Source: Hyphomicrobiales bacterium (GTDB lineage Bacteria > Pseudomonadota > Alphaproteobacteria > Rhizobiales > Rhizobiaceae). From it: a stretch of DNA of 64,000 bases. The notes beneath the pieces were generated by a model that ran no database searches, was not told the DNA's origin, and saw nothing but the letters and a program-made list of their open reading frames with translations. The DNA lies in NCBI GenBank assembly GCA_900489925.1, contig UEHQ01000012.1, positions 248,001-312,000 of the forward strand, read 5' to 3'. Positions within the stretch are counted from its first letter, which is position 1; every line of letters begins with the position of its first letter. The translations under genes were made by a program, and so were the position numbers. This document shows, one piece after another, positions 1 to 9,051 of this stretch.

Positions 1-618
1 CCGAACATGACGGTGCTCGAGACGGGCGACGCGACAGAAGTGGAAACGGTGCTCGATGTCGCCGACGCCATCGACGGACCCGTCTATGTTCGCGTCTTGC
101 GCGGCGAGGTGCCGCGGCTGTTTTCGACGCCGTTCGAATTCAACCGGCTGCGCACACTTAGCGAAGGCGACGATATTCTTGTCGTCACCTCAGGTGTCTG
201 CACGGAAGAGGCGCTTCGCGCCGCCGGGCCGCTGAAGGAACGCGGGATCGGCGTTCACCATCTCCACGCGTCGACGCTGAAGCCGTTCGATCGTGATGGT
301 CTCATCAGGGCTGCGCGCGGCAAGAAGGGTGTTGTCACACTTGAAAACCACACGATCAACGGCGGGCTTGGCTCGCTGGTCGCGGAAATTCTGGCCGAGG
401 AAGGCCTGGGCATCCGCCTTCGCCGACTGGGGCTGGAAGACACGTTCGCCCATGGCGCCTCCAAGCCCTATCTCATGAAGAAGTACGGGCTCGACGCCAG
501 CGCGCTTATGCACGCGATCAGCAAACTTCTCGGCCGCGACCTCGATATTGCCGATGCCGAACTTGACGCCGTCCGCCTTGATACGGTGCATTCGGCCCAA
601 AAAGCGGAAGCGCTGTGA
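1..618 (+). CDS. Transketolase C-terminal subunit (5' partial)
   Basis: The reading frame is open at the window edge, so the true start lies upstream; the first ATG inside is at 7. About 203 residues are visible. They match the end of a transketolase pyrimidine-binding domain followed by the C-terminal transketolase domain: a DDILVVTSG strand, the segment VHHLHASTLKPFD, and VVTLENHTINGGLGSLVAE, where the E-N-H sequence is typical of split two-subunit transketolase-like enzymes. Family knowledge says such enzymes move two-carbon ketol units using thiamine diphosphate. The N-terminal subunit should be just upstream. The stop overlaps the start of the RuBisCO-like gene (TGATG), which implies translational coupling and a shared catabolic pathway. 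The substrate cannot be read from sequence; a branched or unusual sugar is an inference from the neighbour. Confidence 0.85.
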   Translation, partial: PNMTVLETGDATEVETVLDVADAIDGPVYVRVLRGEVPRLFSTPFEFNRLRTLSEGDDILVVTSGVCTEEALRAAGPLKERGIGVHHLHASTLKPFDRDGLIRAARGKKGVVTLENHTINGGLGSLVAEILAEEGLGIRLRRLGLEDTFAHGASKPYLMKKYGLDASALMHAISKLLGRDLDIADAELDAVRLDTVHSAQKAEAL

Positions 619-1754
619 TGGCTGAGCGGTTCTCCGTTACCTACTGGCTCGGCGCCACCGACGAGAAGGAAGCTCGGGCGCGGGCTCTGGATATCAGCGT
701 CGAACAGACGGTCGAAATCCCGCGCGATATCGTGCCCCACGGTTACGTCGAAGACGAAATCCTCGGCCGGCTCGAAACTCTGACCCACGACGGCGGCGAG
801 CGCGGCGGCTTTATCGCCGAGATCTCGTACAGCGAGGACGATGTCGGCGGCGACTTCCCGCAATTGCTAAACATCGTTTTCGGTAACTCGTCGATCAAGA
901 CCAACACCCGTGTCGAAGGGATCAGCCTGTCGACCGGCCTGCGCGCGCTATGCCCCGGACCGCGGTTCGGTGCAGCGGGACTGCGCACGCGCACCGGCGT
1001 CACCTCCGGACCGTTGATCATGTCGGCGATCAAGCCGGTCGGTCTGTCGACGGCCGAACTTGCCAAGCTTGCCTACAACTTTGCACTTGGGGGCATGCAC
1101 CTGATCAAGGATGACCACGGGCTGGTCGACCAGCCGACGTCTCCCTACGCGGATCGGCTTGCGGCCTGCGTGACAGCCGTCGCAGAGGCGAATGCCAAGA
1201 CCGGTTTTCAATGCGCTTACGTGCCGAACATCACAGGCCCTGCCTCGCAGATCGTCGATAGAGCATTCATGGCAAAGGAAGCGGGCGCCGGCGCCGTCAT
1301 GCTCGCTCCCTCTCTTGTCGGCTTCGACGTTTCGCGCAGCCTTGCCGCCGATCCGGATTTTGACCTGCCTATCGTCTCCCATCCGACCTTCTCCGGGGCG
1401 AATGTCATCACGCCTACGACCGGCTTCTCGCATCGCTTCTTCTTCGGGACCCTGCAGCGCCTGATGGGGGTGGACGCGGTGGTGTTCCCGAATTTCGGCG
1501 GCAGGTTTGGTTTCTCGCGCGACGAATGCCTCTCGATTCTAAAAGGCTGCACAGAAGATCTTGGCGACTTGAAGCCGATCTTCCCCGCCCCTGGAGGCGG
1601 CATGACCTTCGAGCGGATCCCGGACATGCAACGCGCCTACGGCGAACACGTGATCTACCTGATCGGTGGTGCGCTTCTGCGCGAAAACGACCTTGTCGCC
1701 GCCTGCCAGAGCCTGCGCGCCGGAATAGCAGAGGCGGCAGCGCATATTCGTTAG
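618..1754 (+). CDS. Form IV RuBisCO-like protein (OiaX-like?)
   Basis: A 378-residue RuBisCO large-subunit homologue, shorter than true RuBisCO (about 450-480). I chose the ATG at 618, overlapping the upstream stop; a GTG at 615 is also in frame. An alpha/beta barrel with RuBisCO-type motifs is visible. K139 in SAIKPVGLS aligns with catalytic Lys175. K164 in HLIKDDHGL aligns with the carbamylated Lys201, and D166 aligns with Asp203, but the Glu204 position is His167. H255 in IVSHPTFSG aligns with His294. The loop-6 region reads NFGGRFGFS without the usual catalytic Lys. CO2 fixation is therefore unlikely. Known family roles include methionine-salvage enolases and the OiaX/OiaT-type enzymes of D-apionate breakdown acting on 3-oxo-isoapionate 4-phosphate. 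Coupling to a transketolase subunit favours sugar-acid catabolism, but the exact reaction is unproven. Confidence 0.85.
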   Translation: MAERFSVTYWLGATDEKEARARALDISVEQTVEIPRDIVPHGYVEDEILGRLETLTHDGGERGGFIAEISYSEDDVGGDFPQLLNIVFGNSSIKTNTRVEGISLSTGLRALCPGPRFGAAGLRTRTGVTSGPLIMSAIKPVGLSTAELAKLAYNFALGGMHLIKDDHGLVDQPTSPYADRLAACVTAVAEANAKTGFQCAYVPNITGPASQIVDRAFMAKEAGAGAVMLAPSLVGFDVSRSLAADPDFDLPIVSHPTFSGANVITPTTGFSHRFFFGTLQRLMGVDAVVFPNFGGRFGFSRDECLSILKGCTEDLGDLKPIFPAPGGGMTFERIPDMQRAYGEHVIYLIGGALLRENDLVAACQSLRAGIAEAAAHIR

Positions 1755-1837
1755 CCGCCGTCCGCGGTCATCCGGCGGCACAGCACGAACATCGCACAAG
1801 GGACAATCTTCGATCCGGCAATATCGAACATTGTCTG

Positions 1838-1854
1838 TTGCTGCACTGCAACAA
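1838..1854. promoter_or_regulatory. PhaR-like operator palindrome
   Basis: TTGCTGCACTGCAACAA is a near-perfect 17-bp palindrome (14 of 17 positions self-complementary) located 43 bp before the patatin gene. It resembles the CTGC-N3-GCA sequences described for PhaR/AniA, the polyhydroxybutyrate-sensing repressor of alphaproteobacteria. This is the only obvious structured element in the 143-bp gap 1755-1897. Confidence 0.45.
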
Positions 1855-1897
1855 AGAGCATATGCTCCCTTCGTATCGCTGAATTCGAAGGGTCGCC

Positions 1898-2980
1898 ATG
1901 CCACCGAAATCGAGCAGCAGCATTCAGACCCCACGGTCCGATGAGGCACCTTTGCCCATCGATCTGGCCTTGCAAGGCGGCGGCGCGCACGGCGCCTTCA
2001 CCTGGGGCGTGATAGAGCGAATTCTTGACGATCCATCGCTGACGATCTCGAGCATCACAGGAACATCCGCCGGCGCCATGAACGCGGTCGTCCTTGGCCA
2101 TGGCTATACGTCAGGTGGTCGGGACGGGGCGAAGGCGGCGCTTGAGGCATTCTGGCGCCGGGTCAGCGATGCTGCCCGGATGAGCCCGATCCAGCGGACG
2201 CCGTTTGACGTCGTGACAGGCAACTGGTCGCTCGACAATTCGCCGGCCTATGTCCTGTTCGACCTCGTGAGCCGGCTTTTCTCTCCCTACGAGATCAATC
2301 CCGCCAACATCAATCCGCTGCGCGATATCCTTGAGGAGAGCGTCGATTTCGACGCGTTGAAGCGCGCCCCGATCAAGCTCTTCATCAACGCGACGAACGT
2401 GCGCACGGGCCTTCCCCGCGTGTTTCGTAATGCGGAACTGAGTGCGGATGTCGTTCTCGCTTCCGCCTGCCTTCCATTGATGCACCAGGCGATCGAAATC
2501 GATGGCGATCCTTATTGGGACGGCGGATTTTCGGGCAATCCCCTGCTGACACCGGTTGTTCGCGAGAGTTCCGCGCGCGATATTCTCCTCGTGCAGGTCA
2601 ATCCGATCGAGCGCGCCGGCGTGCCGAAGACGGCACGGGAAATCCTCAATCGCATGAACGAGATTTCCTTCAACTCGAGCCTGAAGAAGGAACTGCGAGC
2701 AATCGCCGTCTTTCAGCGCATGCTTTCCGAAAGCGGTCGTGCGCCGGAAGAGTTGGCCTGGGCCAAGGATTGGGCGGGAATGCGCCTCCATCGGATCACC
2801 ACGCCGAGAATGGTCGAACTCGGCGCATCGTCGAAGCTCAATGCGGAATGGCAGTTCCTCTGCATGCTGCGCGAGGAAGGCCACGCCAGCATGGAGCAAT
2901 TCATGAGCGAACACGGCGACGATCTAGGCACGCGGGCAAGTTTCATCATCGAAGATCTTCTTGATACCATTCTCGCATAA
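1898..2980 (+). CDS. Patatin-like phospholipase/hydrolase
   Basis: A 360-residue patatin-fold serine hydrolase. The oxyanion-hole stretch LALQGGGAHGAF lies near residues 23-34. The nucleophile elbow GTSAG lies near residues 54-58. The catalytic Asp is in the D-G-G of WDGGFSGNP near residue 208. All three parts of the Ser-Asp dyad apparatus are present, so the enzyme should be active. Length and C-terminal extension are typical of bacterial patatins. There is no signal peptide, which points to a cytoplasmic lipase or esterase. The start ATG at 1898 has GAAGGG upstream. The gene is followed 20 bp later by a GntP-type permease and preceded by a PhaR-like palindrome, so a role around polyhydroxybutyrate granules or 3-hydroxybutyrate is suggested. 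Phospholipid hydrolysis is the alternative. Confidence 0.88.
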   Translation: MPPKSSSSIQTPRSDEAPLPIDLALQGGGAHGAFTWGVIERILDDPSLTISSITGTSAGAMNAVVLGHGYTSGGRDGAKAALEAFWRRVSDAARMSPIQRTPFDVVTGNWSLDNSPAYVLFDLVSRLFSPYEINPANINPLRDILEESVDFDALKRAPIKLFINATNVRTGLPRVFRNAELSADVVLASACLPLMHQAIEIDGDPYWDGGFSGNPLLTPVVRESSARDILLVQVNPIERAGVPKTAREILNRMNEISFNSSLKKELRAIAVFQRMLSESGRAPEELAWAKDWAGMRLHRITTPRMVELGASSKLNAEWQFLCMLREEGHASMEQFMSEHGDDLGTRASFIIEDLLDTILA

Positions 2981-3000
2981 GGCGGCATCGCAAGTTGACC

Positions 3001-4455
3001 ATGGATATTGTCGGCGTTCTTCTTGCTCTCGGCATTCTCGTGTGGCTCGCCTATCGCGGCTGGAGCATTTTGCTCCTCGCGCCCTTCTGCGCGATACTCG
3101 CGGCACTCCTGGCAGGTCAGCCGCTGCTGGCCAACTGGACGCAGACCTTCATGCGCAACGCGGCGGACTTCGTTGCCCAGTTCTTCCCGATCTTCCTGCT
3201 TGGCGCGCTGTTTGGAAAACTCATGGAGGCGACTGGCTCGGTGAGCGTGATCGCCTCAGCAATGACGGAGCGACTTGGGACCAAGCGGGCGATCCTCGCC
3301 GTTGTCTTGGCCGGCGCCCTCGTCACCTATGGTGGCGTCAGCCTGTTTGTCGCCTTCTTCGTGCTTGCGCCCATGGGCCATGCGCTTTTCAAGGCCGCTG
3401 ATATTCCCCAACGGCTGATGCCAGCCGCTATCGCACTCGGAACCTCGACATTCACCATGTCGGCGATGCCAGGCACGCCGGCGATCCAGAACGCGATCCC
3501 GATGCCGTTTTTCGGGACGGGGCCCTTTGCCGCTCCGGGGCTCGGTATCATTGCCTCGGTGATCATGCTGGGCTTCGGAATGTGGTGGCTGACTAGGGCA
3601 CAAGGCAGAGCGGTGCGCGCGGGTGAACGGTACAGTTACAGCGGGGCGCACGCTTCGGATGTCATCTCCTGCGACGAGACGATACGCGAACGGGGCGCTG
3701 CGGCGCACGAGTTCGATCCAAGCGAGATGGAGCGCGGCGGCCACGCCACTGCGTCCCCGTCCGCCACGATCGCAGCGCTTCCCCTGGTGGCAGTCGTGGT
3801 CGTCAATATGTTGATGTCATTTGTCGTCTTGCCTCGCATGGATGCCAGCTTCCTGGCGGAGGCAAACTGGGGAGCAACCTCGCTTTCCGCCGTTGCGGGC
3901 GTCTGGTCGGTCATCGTGGCGCTGGCGGCGGGAATTGTCACCCTGCTGGTGACGAACGTGCGCAACCTTCCCGGCCTTCGAGGGATCATGGACGCCGGCG
4001 CCAATGCGGCGGTCCTGCCGATCCTCAGTGTCGCGAGCCTAGTCGGCTTCGGCGCGGTCGTCGCAGGCCTGCCGGCATTCGAGCAGGTGAAAAGCTGGGT
4101 GCTCAATATCGAAGGCGGACCGCTCGTTTCGCTTGCGATTGCGACCAACATCCTCGCTGCACTGACGGGATCTGCCTCCGGCGGCCTGACGATCGCCCTG
4201 GACGCACTTGGGCCGACCTACATGCAGATCGCATCACAGATCGGCCTCAACCCGGAACTGATGCACCGGGTGGCAGTGATCGGAGCAGGCACGCTCGACA
4301 GTCTGCCGCACAACGGCGCGGTCGTTACGCTTCTGGCCGTCTGCGGTGTCTCGCACAGGGATGGCTATCCCGATCTCGCCGTGGTGGCGATCGCAGGAGC
4401 GCTCGTTGCTCTCACAGCGGTCATCATCCTCGGAAGCATGTTCGGATCATTCTGA
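3001..4455 (+). CDS. GntP-family permease
   Basis: A 484-residue inner-membrane transporter with about 12-14 hydrophobic segments. The ATG at 3001 is preferred; a TTG at 2995 is in frame. Family-typical stretches include VTYGGVSLFVAFFVLAP in the first half and DALGPTYMQIASQIGL and GAGTLDSLPHNGAVVTLLAV near the end. A soluble, charged loop around residues 200-245 separates the two halves. GntP permeases import gluconate, other sugar acids, or (in several proteobacteria) 3-hydroxybutyrate. Pairing with the patatin gene and the PhaR-like site favours 3-hydroxybutyrate, but this is inference. The gene ends one base before the convergent kinase gene, leaving no room for a terminator. Confidence 0.85.
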   Translation: MDIVGVLLALGILVWLAYRGWSILLLAPFCAILAALLAGQPLLANWTQTFMRNAADFVAQFFPIFLLGALFGKLMEATGSVSVIASAMTERLGTKRAILAVVLAGALVTYGGVSLFVAFFVLAPMGHALFKAADIPQRLMPAAIALGTSTFTMSAMPGTPAIQNAIPMPFFGTGPFAAPGLGIIASVIMLGFGMWWLTRAQGRAVRAGERYSYSGAHASDVISCDETIRERGAAAHEFDPSEMERGGHATASPSATIAALPLVAVVVVNMLMSFVVLPRMDASFLAEANWGATSLSAVAGVWSVIVALAAGIVTLLVTNVRNLPGLRGIMDAGANAAVLPILSVASLVGFGAVVAGLPAFEQVKSWVLNIEGGPLVSLAIATNILAALTGSASGGLTIALDALGPTYMQIASQIGLNPELMHRVAVIGAGTLDSLPHNGAVVTLLAVCGVSHRDGYPDLAVVAIAGALVALTAVIILGSMFGSF

Positions 4456-4456
4456 T

Positions 4457-6094
4457 CTAGAAATCGCGGATCCGGCGGCAAACGGTCTGCAGCTCATTGA
4501 AAGCCTCGTAGCGCTTGTTGTGGATTTCAGCCAAGGCGCCTCCAACTGGCGTGTGCGTGCCGGCAGCACCGGAGAGGCTGTTCATTGCCGAGCCTACGTC
4601 GGAGAAAGCGGCTGCTGCGACCGCGCCAAGGATCGCCGAGCCAAGCAGGACCGGCTCGTCCGACGTCGGCGCCACGACAGGCTTGCCACAGGCATCAGCG
4701 AGGATCTGGCGAACAAAATCGTGCTGCCCTGCCCCGCCGCTGATCACCACCTGCTCGATGTGGGCGCCGGCCGTCGCCTGAGTTTCGATAATCTGCTTGA
4801 GGCCGTAGCCGATCCCGCAGACGCCGGCCACATAGAGCGCCACTAGGTTGTCGAAGTCGCGCTCCATACCCAGGCCGGCAATGACCGCACGCGCATGTGG
4901 GTCCGCGAACGGAGCGCGGTTGCCGAGGAACTCCGGAACGACGTGGAGACCCGCCGCGAGCCGCACGGCGTCCGACAGCTCATTGACCTTTTCGGCGGCC
5001 GCGTCCGCAAGCAGAACCGGCAGCGGGACACGTCGCTCCGCAGCGCGTGCAGCCGCCTCCGCCGCCGCTGGATGGAACGACAGAAGCTGGTCGATGGCGG
5101 CGCCGGCCGCACTTTGCCCGCCTTCGTTTAACCACATGCCGGGAACCATGGCCGAATAGTACGGCCCCCATACGCCCGGCACAAAGACAGGCTCCGATGT
5201 CGAGGTCATGGTGCAGGACGATGTACCGAAGACATAGGCGAGATTGCGCTGAGGTTGGCCACCAATGCCGACCGTTCCGATGCCGCCTGCATGCGCGTCG
5301 ATCATGCCGGCAGCAACGGCCGTCCCTGTTTTCAGCCCCATGGCCGATGCCGCAGCCTCTGTCAGACCGCTCCCCAAGGTCGTGCCCGGCTCGACGATCT
5401 CCGTTCCGATCCGCGCGAAGCCCTCGTCAGCAAGCGCCCCGAGGCCGATCTTGCGGAAATAGGACGGATCCCAGCGCTGTTCGTGCGCCAGATAGGTCCA
5501 CTTGCAGGTCACCGTGCAGGTGGAGCGAGCGAGCGCGCCGGTCGAGCGCCAGGTGAGATAGTCGGCAAGGTCGAAGAACTGCCAGGCCGCATCGAAGATC
5601 TGCGGTCGGTTCTCCTTCAGCCACAGCAGCTTCGGCGTTTCCATTTCCGGGGAGATGCGCCCGCCGACGTACTGCAGGACATCATGGCCGAGCTCATTGA
5701 TGCGTTCGGCCTGAGCAACGGCGCGGTGATCCATCCAGACGATAATATCGCGGCTCGGGTCTTCCGACGGCCCGATGGGCAGCGGCTTGCCACCCTCGCC
5801 GAGAACGACGAGCGAGCAGGTCGCATCAAATCCCAGACCGATGACAGACGCCGGATCGACACCGGCAACCGACACGGCTTCGCGAACGATCGAGCACACC
5901 GCATCCCAGATTTCCGTGCTCGATTGCTCGACCATGGCCCCGGCTTCGCGAAACAGCGAGATATCCCGCTTGGCGACGGCAAGCATGCGACCATCAAGGT
6001 CGAACAGGCCCGCGCGGGCGCTTCCGGTGCCGACATCGACGCCGATGACGTGGCGCGCGCCCTTCGGCGCTGCCGTGTTCGGTGTGGTGCTCAT
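4457..6094 (-). CDS. FGGY carbohydrate kinase, D-ribulokinase type
   Basis: A 545-residue FGGY kinase that phosphorylates a ketose or polyol using ATP. The N-terminal phosphate-1 motif is IGVDVGTGSARAGLFD (residues about 18-33). The segment GFDATCSLVVL and the acidic DIIVWMDHRA follow the ribulokinase branch. AGMIDAHAGGIGTVG and the C-terminal VISGGAGQHDFVRQILAD mark the second FGGY domain. This subfamily typically acts on D-ribulose. The gene is the last of a minus-strand operon after the ABC transporter and a short-chain dehydrogenase, consistent with oxidation of a pentitol to a ketopentose and then phosphorylation into the pentose phosphate pathway. The exact sugar is inferred. Confidence 0.87.
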   Translation of the reverse strand: MSTTPNTAAPKGARHVIGVDVGTGSARAGLFDLDGRMLAVAKRDISLFREAGAMVEQSSTEIWDAVCSIVREAVSVAGVDPASVIGLGFDATCSLVVLGEGGKPLPIGPSEDPSRDIIVWMDHRAVAQAERINELGHDVLQYVGGRISPEMETPKLLWLKENRPQIFDAAWQFFDLADYLTWRSTGALARSTCTVTCKWTYLAHEQRWDPSYFRKIGLGALADEGFARIGTEIVEPGTTLGSGLTEAAASAMGLKTGTAVAAGMIDAHAGGIGTVGIGGQPQRNLAYVFGTSSCTMTSTSEPVFVPGVWGPYYSAMVPGMWLNEGGQSAAGAAIDQLLSFHPAAAEAAARAAERRVPLPVLLADAAAEKVNELSDAVRLAAGLHVVPEFLGNRAPFADPHARAVIAGLGMERDFDNLVALYVAGVCGIGYGLKQIIETQATAGAHIEQVVISGGAGQHDFVRQILADACGKPVVAPTSDEPVLLGSAILGAVAAAAFSDVGSAMNSLSGAAGTHTPVGGALAEIHNKRYEAFNELQTVCRRIRDF

Positions 6095-6154
6095 GGTCTT
6101 TGGCTCTTCTTATGTCTTTGAATCAGGAATCGGCTTGCAGCCGATTGGCCGGTC

Positions 6155-6883
6155 TTACAGATCGACGCTGTTCGGTAGTATGACGAGATCGCGGATGGTG
6201 ACATTGCGCGGCCGCGACAGCATGAACAGGACGGCCTCAGCCACTTCCTTCGGCTGCATCAGGCTGCCGTTGGCCAGGGCCTCTTCCATCTTAGCCTTCG
6301 GCCAGTCGTCGAGCAGTGCCGTGACCACAGGCCCCGGCAGAACTGCGCCGACGCGCACGCCATGCTGCGCGACCTGGCGGCGTGTCGAATGGACGAACGC
6401 CTGTACCGCAAATTTCGATGCGGTGTAGATCGGCTCCCAGACGACGGGCACGACGCCGGCGATGGAGCTGGTGAACAGGATATCGCCCGACTTCTGCGCG
6501 ATCATGTGCGGCAGGACGGCATGGACCGACCGGAACGCCGCATTGATGTTGAGGTTGAGCATCCGATCCCAGGCATTCGGATCGCCTTCAGCCACGGCGC
6601 CGCCGATATATGCGCCGGCATTGGCATGGAAGATATCCAGCCGGCCTGCCAGTTCGAGAATGCGCGGCAGGATGCCGGAGACTTCCTCTGGAGCGAGCAG
6701 ATCAACGACGAGCGGCTTGGCACGGTCACCGAGTTCGCCGCAAAGGGCATCAAGCTTGTCCTTCGCCCGATCGATGAGGACGACGGTTGCACCTTCGGCA
6801 AGCAGCGTGCGCGCGCATTCAAGTCCGATGCCGGAAGCGGCACCGGTGATGGCGGCAACTTTGCCCTTCATGAGTTCAGCCAT
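6155..6883 (-). CDS. SDR oxidoreductase, ribitol 2-dehydrogenase-like
   Basis: A 242-residue classical short-chain dehydrogenase. The start at 6883 (MAELMKG) is chosen because AGGAG lies at the right spacing and the nucleotide-binding motif TGAASGIG then falls at residues 12-19. HANAGAY, the catalytic serine in TSSIAGVV, and the YTASK catalytic Tyr/Lys pair are all present. It is expected to use NAD(P)H to interconvert an alcohol and a ketone in the cytoplasm. Between a sugar ABC transporter and a ribulokinase-type kinase, the best guess is oxidation of ribitol or a similar polyol to a ketose, as in rhizobial rbtA-type enzymes. Other polyols are possible. Confidence 0.85.
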   Translation of the reverse strand: MAELMKGKVAAITGAASGIGLECARTLLAEGATVVLIDRAKDKLDALCGELGDRAKPLVVDLLAPEEVSGILPRILELAGRLDIFHANAGAYIGGAVAEGDPNAWDRMLNLNINAAFRSVHAVLPHMIAQKSGDILFTSSIAGVVPVVWEPIYTASKFAVQAFVHSTRRQVAQHGVRVGAVLPGPVVTALLDDWPKAKMEEALANGSLMQPKEVAEAVLFMLSRPRNVTIRDLVILPNSVDL

Positions 6884-6908
6884 TGCGTAATTCTCCTGGA
6901 ATATGATG

Positions 6909-8165
6909 TTAGGCGCGACCGTGGCTGACACGGGACCGGCGCGCAAGCGAGTCGACGATAACGGCGATCGCCAAAACGGCACCAGTGATCATGTAGCGCA
7001 GCGACGAGCTGAGATTGAGAAGCGTCAGGCCGTTCGAGATCGCCTGGATGACGATGATGCCCAACAGCGCGGAGTACGCGCTGCCGCGGCCGCCGAACAG
7101 GCTGGTTCCGCCGATAACCGCCGCCGCGATGGCGTTGAGGTTGACGTCGCCGGTGCCTGCCTGCTGGCTGGAAGACGCCAGGCGGGCTGCCGACAGGATG
7201 CCGCCGAGGGTTGCCAGCGTCGAGCAGAGCATGAAGGCGCTGAGATAGATGCGGCGGACATTGATACCGGAGCGGCGGGCAGCCTCGCGGTTGCCACCGA
7301 CGGCAAACAGCGACCGGCCCCACTTCGTCTTCGTCAGCGCGTAGTTCAGGATGACGACCAGCGCAACGAGCAGACCGAACATCCACGGAACGCCACGACC
7401 GAGGTTGAGATAATAAGCCGCGAACTCCAGGGCGACGGTCAACACCAGCGCCTTGACCACAAGTGCACCAAGCGGCTGAGAGGACAGATTGACAGCCTGA
7501 CGGCGGCGGCGCGTGATGACGCCGACCACGACCATCACAAGACCCGGCAACAGCGCCAGCAGATGCGAAGCCCAGTGCGGCATGACCATGATCTGCCCGA
7601 AACGAACGAGCGGCGAGGCATAAGGCAGATTGATGCTGCCGGTCGGGCCGAGAATGTAAAGCTGCAAGCCGAGAAGGGCGAGCAGACCGGCAAGCGTGGC
7701 AACGAAGCTAGGCATACCAAGGCGGTTATACATCACGGCGTAGAGCGCGCCGACGGCCGCGCCGCTTGCCAGAGCTGCAAAGATCGCCGCTGCGATCGGC
7801 CAGCCGGTATTGACCCAGAGAACGCCGATGATGGCCGATGCCAGACCACTCATCGAGCCAACGGAAAGATCGATCTCGCCGAGCAGCAGCACGCAAACGA
7901 TCCCAAGCGAAATGATGCCAACAGTGGCACAATCGAACAGCAGGTTCACCAGGTTGTTCGGCGCCAGAAAGATCGGATTCAGGATGCTGAAGACCGTCGA
8001 GATGACGATCAGGCCGACGGCAACGGGCAGCATTCCCAGATCGCCGGAGCGGACACGATCGATGAACGCATGCAGCATGTCGGCGATGCCGTCATTGTGC
8101 TTTACGCGCACGTCGCTGCGATCCAGGGCCTGACCCTGCGGTGTTTCGGAGATTTTCTGGGTCAT
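6909..8165 (-). CDS. Sugar ABC transporter permease (CUT2, XylH-like)
   Basis: A 418-residue inner-membrane permease of the CUT2 (ribose/xylose) class, with about ten or more hydrophobic helices. Family hallmarks are [16 protein letters not shown] near the middle of the first half and the cytoplasmic coupling stretch [15 protein letters not shown] followed by [18 protein letters not shown]. The length is longer than RbsC (about 320) and matches XylH-type proteins. The start codon overlaps the ATPase stop (ATGA at 8162-8165), so the two are translationally coupled. It should form the channel for the substrate delivered by the upstream-encoded XylF-like binding protein. Confidence 0.9.
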   Translation of the reverse strand: MTQKISETPQGQALDRSDVRVKHNDGIADMLHAFIDRVRSGDLGMLPVAVGLIVISTVFSILNPIFLAPNNLVNLLFDCATVGIISLGIVCVLLLGEIDLSVGSMSGLASAIIGVLWVNTGWPIAAAIFAALASGAAVGALYAVMYNRLGMPSFVATLAGLLALLGLQLYILGPTGSINLPYASPLVRFGQIMVMPHWASHLLALLPGLVMVVVGVITRRRRQAVNLSSQPLGALVVKALVLTVALEFAAYYLNLGRGVPWMFGLLVALVVILNYALTKTKWGRSLFAVGGNREAARRSGINVRRIYLSAFMLCSTLATLGGILSAARLASSSQQAGTGDVNLNAIAAAVIGGTSLFGGRGSAYSALLGIIVIQAISNGLTLLNLSSSLRYMITGAVLAIAVIVDSLARRSRVSHGRA

Positions 8166-8983
8166 GCGGCACCCCCGCTCAAATCGTTGTGCTGGCCAGC
8201 CTTGCGATCAAGGCGGCGGGATACGGAATTCTCGGTCGCACCGGTAATCGACGCAACGAGTTCCTGGTTGGAGGCGTCAGGGCTGAAGATCCCGTTGTTG
8301 CGGCCAAGGCGCAGAACCACGATCCGGTCTGCGACAGCGCGCACGTCTTCCATGTTGTGACTGATGATGATGACGCCGAGCCCGCGTTCGCGGACACGTT
8401 CGATCAGGTTGAGGACTTCCGCGGTCTGGGCGACACCAAGGGCCGCCGTCGGCTCATCCAGCATGATGATCTTCGGGTTGAGCAACAGGGAGCGCGCGAT
8501 GGCGACCGTCTGGCGCTGACCGCCGGAGAGGGATGCGATGGGCTGCCGAACCGAGGGAATACGTGCGGCAAGCTCCTTGAGGAGGGTCCACGCACGCACT
8601 TCCATGGCCACTTCGTCGAGGCTCCAGGGAGACAGCTCGTGACCCAGGAAAAGATTGGCAACGACGTCGAGGTTTTCGCAAAGCGCCAGATCCTGGAAGA
8701 CCGTCGCGATGCCAAGCTCGAGCGCCCGGCTCGGACTGTCGAGTGAGACCTGCTGGCCGCAGAATTCGATCGTGCCTGACGAGGGCTGATGCACGCCGGC
8801 AAGGACCTTGACGAGGGTGGACTTGCCTGCGCCGTTATCGCCAACCAGGGCGACAACCTCGCCGGCATGCACCTCGAGGTCGATGTCGGTCAGCGCCGAC
8901 ACGGCCCCGAAATTTTTGGAAATGCGGCTGAGCCGCAGAATGGCACTGCCCTTTTCCGGCATCGCACTGACTTCTCGCACCAT
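8162..8983 (-). CDS. Sugar ABC transporter ATP-binding protein (single domain)
   Basis: A 273-residue ABC ATPase. Walker A GDNGAGKST, signature LSGGQRQTVAIARS and Walker B IIMLDEPTAALG are intact, with the switch His in IIISHNMEDV. It carries only one nucleotide-binding domain, unlike RbsA/XylG with two fused domains, so it should work as a homodimer, as in rhizobial FrcA-type systems. The start at 8983 (MVREVSAMPEKG) is preferred; a Met eight codons later is possible, and longer upstream extensions have no family support. It lies 68 bp downstream of the binding-protein stop, with a hairpin between them, and overlaps the permease by 4 bp. Confidence 0.88.
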   Translation of the reverse strand: MVREVSAMPEKGSAILRLSRISKNFGAVSALTDIDLEVHAGEVVALVGDNGAGKSTLVKVLAGVHQPSSGTIEFCGQQVSLDSPSRALELGIATVFQDLALCENLDVVANLFLGHELSPWSLDEVAMEVRAWTLLKELAARIPSVRQPIASLSGGQRQTVAIARSLLLNPKIIMLDEPTAALGVAQTAEVLNLIERVRERGLGVIIISHNMEDVRAVADRIVVLRLGRNNGIFSPDASNQELVASITGATENSVSRRLDRKAGQHNDLSGGAA

Positions 8984-9014
8984 GGCTGAACGCCCTTTGC
9001 AAATTGAGAAGTGC

Positions 9015-9036
9015 CCGGCCGGAAACGACCGACCGG
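9015..9036 (-). promoter_or_regulatory. Hairpin between binding-protein and ATPase genes
   Basis: CCGGCCGG, six bases, then CCGACCGG form an inverted repeat (one G-U pair in the RNA) just after the binding-protein stop. No T-run follows, so it is more likely a 3'-end stabiliser or partial attenuator giving more binding protein than transporter. Confidence 0.4.
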
Positions 9037-9051
9037 ACACCTTGGGAGGTA

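Noticed and set aside
618..1754. True carbon-fixing RuBisCO
   Set aside because: Too short, His at the Glu204 position, and no loop-6 Lys.
6903..8360. Long plus-strand open frame opposite the sugar permease and ATPase genes
   Set aside because: Arg/Gln/Asp-rich shadow translation of GC-rich coding DNA; the minus-strand frames carry clear ABC motifs.
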